Part shown: piece by piece, positions 34,401-43,400 of the stretch
Layout: every line of letters begins with the position of its first letter
Position numbering within the stretch: the stretch's first letter is position 1
From: Diaporthe sp. PMI_573
Taxonomy: Eukaryota; Ascomycota; Sordariomycetes; Diaporthales; Diaporthaceae
Direction of reading: 5' to 3'
DNA length: 64,000 bases
NCBI GenBank assembly: GCA_021399435.1
Contig: JAJTUP010000004.1
Span: forward strand, 1,488,001 to 1,552,000
Made by a program: the position numbers and the translations under genes
The notes under the pieces: generated by a model
The model's database searches: none
What the model was told of the DNA's origin: nothing
Seen by the model: the letters and a program-made list of their open reading frames with translations, nothing else

Positions 34401-37400
34401 ATCCTTGTACGAAGGTTTCTGCATGGGTTTTCTGACGCTGTTGAGTCGAGCGTCCGAGATGCAGGTCATGCCTCTTATTGTGCAGCACCTGCTTGGCAAA
34501 GATCCTCACCGTCTTCTGTCAAGGCCGCCCAAGTATCCGTCCGACGGGCGTGAGTACGTCAAATTCACGGACACAGACAACAGCCGAGTCTACTGGATGC
34601 TCAAGGGAGCCGAAGTCCCGCAGGAACGAGCAGACTACATCCGAACGCCGTACGTTGAGCGGAACCTGCTGAACTTGGTCCGAGCCACCTCAACAAGGCG
34701 ATTCCCTATCCTCATTCAGGGACCAACTTCGGCAGGAAAGACGAGTATGATCGAGTTTCTGGCCGAGTACAGCGGTAATAAATTCGTGCGGATCAACAAC
34801 CACGAGCACACTGATCTGCAAGAGTATTTGGGCACCTACATATCCGGCTCTGACGGAAAGTTGAAGTTCCAGGAGGGTCTGCTGGTGCAGGCTATGCGTC
34901 AAGGGCACTGGATTGTCCTTGACGAGCTGAACTTGGCACCTACCGACATCCTCGAAGCGCTCAACCGTCTTCTTGACGACAATCGCGAATTGTTAATCCC
35001 TGAGACCCAAGAGATCGTCCGCCCTCACGAAAATTTCATGCTCTTCGCAACTCAAAATCCGCCAGGACTCTATGGCGGCCGTAAAGTCCTCTCGAGAGCC
35101 TTCCGCAACCGATTCCTCGAGCTTCACTACGACGACATCCCCGAAGACGAGTTGGAACACATTCTGCAGAAGCGTAGCATCAACACCGCCCCATCCGATT
35201 GCAAGAGAATCGTCTCCGTCTATAAGGAGCTTTCTCGCTTGCGGCAGACCAGCAGAGTCTTTGAGCAGAAAGACAGCTTTGCAACGCTGAGAGATCTCTT
35301 CAGATGGGCTCTTCGGGATGCGGAAACACGCGAGGATATTGCGAACAATGGCTTCATGCTCCTTGCAGAGCGTGTCCGGGATGATGAGGAACGCGACGCG
35401 GTGAGGCAGGTCATCGAGACGGTCTTCAAGGTGAAGATTGACCCCGACCAGCTGTATGATGAGAGGTTCACCCAAGCAATGCGGCGGGCAGGTCTGAAAG
35501 ATAACAAGCAGGGCGTTGTATGGACCAATGCCATGCGCAGACTGTACACTCTGGTCTCGCAGGCTCTACGGAACAACGAGCCGATTCTCCTGGTTGGCGA
35601 GACTGGATGTGGAAAGACGACAATTTGCCAGTTGCTTGCCGAATCTCTTGGCAGAGAGCTTCACATCGTCAATGCGCATCAAAACACCGAGACGGGTGAT
35701 TTGATCGGCTCGCAGAGACCAGTCCGGAACCGTGGGGCCATTGCTGAAACCTTGAAGCAAAGCCTCGTGGAAGCTTTTGAGTCTTTGGGACAACCTCCCC
35801 AAGGCAGCATCGATGATCTCCTCGCACGCTACCACGCTCTTCCTGTAGCTGACAGGAGTCGCATCCCTGATTCTGTGCAAGAGAAGGTCCTTGCCAATGA
35901 GATCAGGAGCAAGGCTCTATTCGAATGGTCCGACGGCAGTCTCGTGCACGCCATGAAGGAAGCACATTTCTTCCTGCTAGACGAAATTTCTCTGGCCGAC
36001 GATTCCGTTCTTGAAAGACTCAACTCTGTGCTCGAACCAGGACGCAGCCTGTTGCTGGCCGAGAAGGGCACTGACAATTCATTTGTGCGCGCCGCAGATG
36101 GCTTCCAATTCTTCGCAACCATGAATCCTGGAGGTGACTTCGGCAAGAAGGAGCTCTCGCCCGCACTGAGGAACAGGTTCACGGAGATCTGGGTGCCGCC
36201 CTTGTCTAACAGGCAAGACATCCTGGACATTGTGGACGACAAACTGAAGATCCAGTTCAAGCCCCTTGCACATGTCATTGTGGATTTCTCGTACTGGTTC
36301 GGCAAGACGTGCCGCTCGTCATCGGCTACTGCCTTTTCAATCCGTGACATCCTGGTCTGGGTGAACTTCGTCAACCATGCCGAGAGCATGCAGCCAGCTA
36401 TGGCGGTGTTGCACGGAGCATCCACGGTATTCATCGACACTCTAGGTGCCAACCCCTCAGCCCTGCTCTCGCTGGATCCAAAGACCATGGACGAGCAGAG
36501 ACAGAAGTGCCTGGACAAGCTGAGTGAGCTCCTTGGCGATGGCATCGACGTCACTGCTATTTACAGGAACGAGCCACAGCTGGCAATCGGCGAGGAATTT
36601 GTCCAAATTGGGGAGTTCTCCGTCGCTCGGATGCCCAGCGGCGAAGATGACTCTGCTTTCGCTTTCGACGCCCCAACGACCAAGATGAACCTCATGCGAG
36701 TCATCCGTGCCCTCGCGGTCAACAAGCCTGTTCTGCTTGAAGGAAACCCGGGCGTGGGTAAGACGACACTCGTCAGCGCCTTAGCTCTTGCATGCGGAAG
36801 GCCGCTCACCCGAATCAATCTTTCGGATCAGACGGACTTGATGGATCTCTTCGGTACTGATGTCCCCGTCGAAGGTGCGGAGGCTGGCAATTTCGCATGG
36901 AGGGACGCGCCTTTCCTCCAAGCCATGCAGAAAGGCGGGTGGGTGCTGCTGGACGAAATGAACCTAGCCTCCCAGTCTGTCCTCGAGGGCTTGAACGCCT
37001 GTCTTGACCACCGAGGAGAGGTGTACGTTTCCGAACTGGACCAAGTCTTCAAGTGCCACCCAGACTTCAAGCTGTTCGCCGCCCAGAACCCACATTCGCA
37101 GGGTGGTGGCCGCAAGGGTCTGCCCAGCTCATTTGTCAACCGTTTCATCGTGGTCTATGCCGATGTATTCTCTGAACAGGATCTGATGCTCATCGCTGGG
37201 AAGAGGTACCCCAACGTGCCTCAGGACACTATTCAAAACATGATCAGATTCGTGTCAGCTTTGGATTACGAGACATCTATAAGCAAGTCTTTCGGCGCTC
37301 ATGGCTCGCCCTGGGAGTTCAATCTCCGAGACTCACTCCGATGGCTGGAACTCCTAGCTTCAGAGGACAAATTGCTTGCCTCAGCCCAAGCATCGGACTT

Positions 37401-40400
37401 CCTGGACATAATCATCACACAGCGTTTCCGCTCCAAAATTGACAGAGAGCACATTGCACAACTTTTCACAAGTGCTTTCGGGATGCCGCCTCAACCGCAC
37501 GGTCTGTACCATAACCTCACCTCAGCCATATGTCAGGTCGGACTTGCCATGCTGGATCGCAACCCTCTGCTCCAGCCGAGCCGCTTCCCCAACATGGACG
37601 TCGTGCCACGTCTTGCGGAAATCGAGTCCCTGCTGATCTGCGTCAAGCAGAATCTGCCGTGCATTCTCGTCGGCCCTTCAGGAAGCGGGAAGTCATCACT
37701 GCTCAATCATGTAGCTGCCTCGGTCGGGAAGGAACTGGTCGTCTTCCCTCTGAATGCGGATGTCGATGCCATGGATCTCGTTGGCGGATTTGAGCAGGCA
37801 GACCCCTTGAGGGAGCTCCACGCCAGCCTCGACGAGCTTCACGACGCACTCTTGGAATTTGCCTTGTCGCTGCTGCCTCTGAACCCGTCCCAAAATGCCG
37901 TCAACCTGATCAGCATCCTTGACAGGCGCCGAGGAGAACATGATCTCTCTGAGATCACTGCGTGCATAGAGTCACTGGCCTCAGAGGTCCCCGCCGACTC
38001 TCTGCTGGGGCAGCGACTTTCACATGCACACCAAATGCTGAACTCCCCAAGGACTCTCGCCAATCCGCGTTTCGAGTGGCTCGATGGAGTCATCGTCCGC
38101 GCCTTGGAGGCAGGAAAGTGGCTCGTCCTCGACAATGCCAACCTGTGCAGCGCGTCGGTCCTCGACAGGCTGAACTCGTTGCTGGAGCGGCCCAATGGGT
38201 TCCTGAGCATCAATGAGCACACTGGCCCGGATGGCGAGCCTAGAATCATCAAGCCTCACCCCGAGTTCCGGATCTTCCTGACCATGGACCCACGCTATGG
38301 CGAGCTGTCCCGTGCGATGCGGAATCGATCTATTGAGATTTACCTTGAGGAGCCGCAGCAGAGGAACGACTGCCATCTCTCAAACGTAACGGAGATTGAA
38401 TCCTCAATGCGGAGATACAGTCACGCCACCCATGTGAACTCCGTGAACGGTGGTGTTGAGGTCACCCGTGTAGCACTGGACAACCTCGATCTCGGGGACG
38501 TGCCCCTTCTGGCGAGATATGAGAAAGCTTTCACGGGCGGCTTGGGTGCTTTGCAGGGCATAGCAGCTCCTGATCACAGTTCCGATCTTTCTGCACTCGT
38601 ATCATACGTTCAGTCGGCAAAGGCTGCACCGATAAGACAGGCCATTCTGCAATTGTACACGGCTTTGTCCACGGAGGTTTCAGGGAATGAAGCATTGATT
38701 GCCACGCAGCCTCTTCACACTCTACACAATGCCCCCATGGTCAAGCTGATAGACAAACACTCCAACAAGGCTGCGGAGTGGCTCGCATTCTGCTACGAGG
38801 TCTTTTTGGAAATCCAGTACGCTCAGCAAGCCGTGCAGTCACAGATCCGGACTCTTGACAGGACCAAACCCTCGACTCTGAACCGACTGCAGCGATCGCT
38901 TGTTTCTGATCAGGTCGCCAGCGTGGCAAAAGACTCGACAATCAACGTGGCAGGTTTCCTGAGCTCCATCGTTCAGCTGATAGAAAGGCACATCGACGAC
39001 AGCCTGAGGCATTCAGAATGCAGCGCTAAGGTCAAGCCAATCTTGCGGGCTGTTCTTCACCACTGGTGGAGGACCTTCGCCTTTGTCACTGGCACATCAT
39101 TTGAGGAGGCCAGGTTTCAGGCTCATCTCAAGCAAGGCATTGATGCACTACAGTCCTCCGCAGACAGCGATAGCGAACGAGGCCTGCAGGTGGTTACCAG
39201 CGTCCTTGGCAATATCCAAGATGCTTTCACTGTTGGCTTCAAGCTCGCCACAGGGCTGAGTATGGAGACACTCTGGACTCTACTACGACCGGCTCCAATC
39301 ACTGATGAGGTTACATTCTCGGCTATTTCTGAGATGCAGAAGTTGGCGAGTCGCTTCGATGCCATCAGGTGGAAGTCGAACGCCAGTGTGGCGGACCTTA
39401 GCAAGGCTATTTCGTCCCTTGCCGAGGCCTACAGCGTTGTGCGCAAGAATGCTGTCGCTGCCGCCGACCTCCTCAAAATACTGCAAGGAGAAATACAGCT
39501 TCTTGAGGCTAATGTCGACGATGCCCGTGAGGTCACGCCATTCTTCGAGCAGGAATTCGAGACTCTGAGGCAAGTATTGACCGTCCATCGAGCGTCGCGC
39601 CAGTCGTCTGTCTTCGTGGACTTACAAGACGTTGTCGTGTTATCCAACATACCCACGCTCTCACAGATGCGGCTTCAGAGCTGGAACAATGCTCAGAGAC
39701 TTCTTCATTCCATAGACTATGTTCTCGCCCAAGCCTCGGATTCACACCCGTGGAATGGCAAGCTCATGTCGAGGCTCATCCAACAGTATGAATCGACGGC
39801 GTCCGCCAATCTCGCGGCCCTGCAGTCCCTCGAGATAGAGCTGCCAGCCATGGGTAGACTCCTCGCAGGATCCTCAGAAGCCGTGTCAGCAGACTCTGTC
39901 GGCTGTCTCAACCAGATCCTCTGGCACCTTCTGCGGGAAGTTGTTGGCTCTCATGACCCGCTCTTGCTCCAGGACTTTGTGTTCCTCTTCGAGCTCCTGT
40001 CACAAAAGTTGACGCCAGCCTCGGTGAAGATTGAGCCAAACGGCCTGGTATTTGAACTACCGAGCGGTGGGCCCGCCCAGCAGTCCAAATGCCCCGAGCA
40101 CAGTGCGGCCATTTTCAGACAGCACTTCATCCCCTCAGTCGTTGCACTGGTGGCGTCCGAGAAATCCTCAACCCAGAAGAGCGCTTTTGCTGCCGTTGCA
40201 TGGGTGCACTTCGCCATTGGGTGCATCAAGCTCTACGTTCCAGACAAGATATTCGACCCTTACCTGCGGGCCGAGACCGAACGGGACTCCCATGAAGAGC
40301 TTCTGACCAACCTGAGGCATAAGTGGCAAGCTTTGTGTGCCTTCGAGGCGGGCTTCACCGGCCAAGCATCCACTTTGCGTGCCGAAGTACTGCGTGAGGA

Positions 40401-43400
40401 GATCGAGCAATTGGGCGAGCCTCCGGCCGCCGCGGTCACCATATACCGCCCCTCCAGCGTCGACTTGGCCCGGCTTCAGGGAGAGTTCAACAACGTTTTG
40501 AATGCTGTTGTGAAGAGCGATGTCGCATCTGCCGTCTTTGAGTATCTGGCCACTGGTACAGAAGACAAGGTCGAAGAAGTACAGCTTGTTAAGGATAACG
40601 TGCTTCACCTCATCGAGCGTCTGTCGAGCCGTTTCCAAGTTTATGAGGATCTGACAGTACCTTTGGTGACAATCCTACGCTGCTTACAACTTGGACTCTC
40701 CTTGGGCACTGAGTCTGGTACCGGACAGCAATCGGATGCCGGCTCGCTGCTTAGTGTCACACCAATGCTAGGCGGATCTTTCTGGACTCACTCAACCCAA
40801 CTGTCGCCCGAGAGCTTGGATTTTCTGTCTTACATTGGTCTTTGGGTCAGTGTGAATGGAATTGAACGCCTTGACACTACTCTCCGACAGCTCACATTCC
40901 AATCGCTCCACTACTTCTATGAAGAATGGAGCAAGAAACTTGACTCGGATAAGAGGGAGGAAGCAGCCAAAAACAGCCTATATCGGTACAAGGGCGGCTT
41001 TGACGAGGAGAAAGAGGCCGATCAAGAAGATTTCAACGAGCTATTCCCTGACTATGAAACAGAGACTGTGGAAGACCAAGCTGCCGCAAAGAAACCTGGC
41101 CAAGCATCTCGAACTTTGGCACTGAGACTGGCTGAACGACACGAGAGGATCTTCCTGACGCCCCAAGATACTCAGCAGAGTATGATCAATTTCTGCAAGG
41201 GTATCGCCCGCAAGGTCTCCGGTGAAGCCGCGCACTCTTCCCTGGACGCTCAGACAGATCGGTCGCTCCTCCCTGGCGCACTGCTTGCTCTGGACGAGAA
41301 GATGGACAACTTCACCTCAAGCACGACTTCTGCTGGCTACAACTTCTACACAAGTGCCAACTTGTCCGAATCCCGCAAGCTTGTCAACCTGGTGCACGGC
41401 ATCCGCATGCGCTTCAGGGAACTCCAGAAAGTTGATGAGATCGCGCACTTGGAGCCCCTCGCTGATGTCCTCATCGCATGCGATCACGTCCTCGAGCTCA
41501 GCCACTCGGATCCTCTCGCCAAGATCATAACCCGCGTCGAGAAGCTTGTGGCATTTGTCTACGAGTGGCAGCATGGTGGTTGGGCCAGCCACGTCTACGG
41601 CGCCCCGGACCTCTACAACAGGCTGACAGACACGGTCGTCAGCTGGCGTCGCTTGGAACTCGCAACTTGGGCCAAGCTGTTCGACATGGAAATTGAGAAG
41701 TGCCAGACCGATGCCAAGTCTTGGTGGTTCGTCGCTTACCATGCTGTCATCGCCATTCCCACGACGAAGGTTGACTTGGGCCACGACTTGAAGGATTACT
41801 CCATTCAGCTGGTGTCGGATCTTGAGATGTTCTTTTCCGAGGCCGTATTGGGAGAATTTGACGCCCGCCTCCAGTTACTGCGCCAGTTGAGCAAACAGCT
41901 CGAGCTCCTGGCGCTTGACTATCCACGACTCGGCCTCATCCACAATGCAGTGTTGAACTTCATTTCCATGTACCGCCGCTATGAGAGCAAAGTGGTGGAG
42001 ACCATTCAAAAAGGAAGGGCAACGGTCGAGAAGGCCATGAAGGATGTCCTCTTACTCGCCAGTTGGAAGGATACCAATATTGTGGCTCTGCGGGAGAGTG
42101 CTCGCAAGTCCCATCAGAAGCTATTCAAACTCGTCAGGAAATTCCGGGCTGTCCTCGGCCAGCCTATGAGAATTATCGTCGACCAAGGACTTCCAGACGA
42201 GAACCACACAAGCGCCAGAACAAATTTCGCCTCTCCAGCACCACCTCAGCCGAACGACGCAGCCGCCTCGGTATGCCAAGAACTGATTCCTGGCTGGCTT
42301 GACGATGCTCATGCAAAGCGACTCTCAAACGCTGGCAAAATTATCAGCATCATGTCCAAGGCGTCCCAGCTGCCCGAGTCGACAATCAATGCAGCGGAAG
42401 TAGTCAACACCTTCGTGTCCGATACGATATCTGCTATGTCTTCGTTGAAGCAGGAGACTCCGGCTTTCTTGAACGACGAGAACAAGGAACAAGTCAAGCA
42501 TCTCAAGACTAGGAAGGTCCGCTTGTTTGAAGAAACGGTCAAGGCGATCCGGACCATGGGCTTTACGCGGAACCTCAACGAAGCTCACCTGCGCAACCAG
42601 AAGCAGCTGGCAGCTGTGCTGGCCAAGTTGGAATACCTTTCTGCTGGGGGCGATTCAATCCTGGCTGAGACCGAGTACTACTTCCACAAGGTTCTGGATT
42701 TGGCGCCACAAGTCAGAAACGCTTTGAACGACCACAACGGTGATCTCACGAATGAGACTGTCCGACGAAGCACCGGTTACATGGAAGGCATGATTCATGT
42801 GCTGATTCAACAACGTCGTTGTCTAGCCGAGAATGCCAACATGCTGTCCTCCGTGGACGCTGCTATACGCACTGTGCAGTCTCTCATTGCATCAAACCAA
42901 TCCGAGAATCTGGTCACAAAACGGAGGACGTCAAATCACACTCAACTTCTCCGATGGCTTGTTCCTGTGCTGGACTTGGGTATCCACCTAATCGAAGTAC
43001 ACGGCACACGTGGCAAAGTCGCCAACGGCTCTGTGCAGTCCGCCCTGCAAGATTGGCTCACAAGATTCACCAAGCTTCAATCTCGCTTTGAGGCGTGCCA
43101 AAAGTTGTCTGACGGCCTGGACTCCAATACTCAGCTGCAACTGCGGGAACAGCTCCAGGAGAAGCTCGATGACTTCGAGGCAACACTGCAGTTGCTCGAA
43201 TCCGAACGGCCTGACCTCGGCTTCATCTTCCAGCAGCTCCAGATATGGACCACTGTCACCATCAGTGACCAACAAGCCGAGTCAGGGCCCGACGATGCGA
43301 CTGTGTTTGTCAAGGAGACTCTGAACCTTTCAAAGAAGGTCCTCGACGCCGTGCAAAAATTCCAAAAGGCAGCAGCGTCCATGCCGGCGTCAACTGAGGA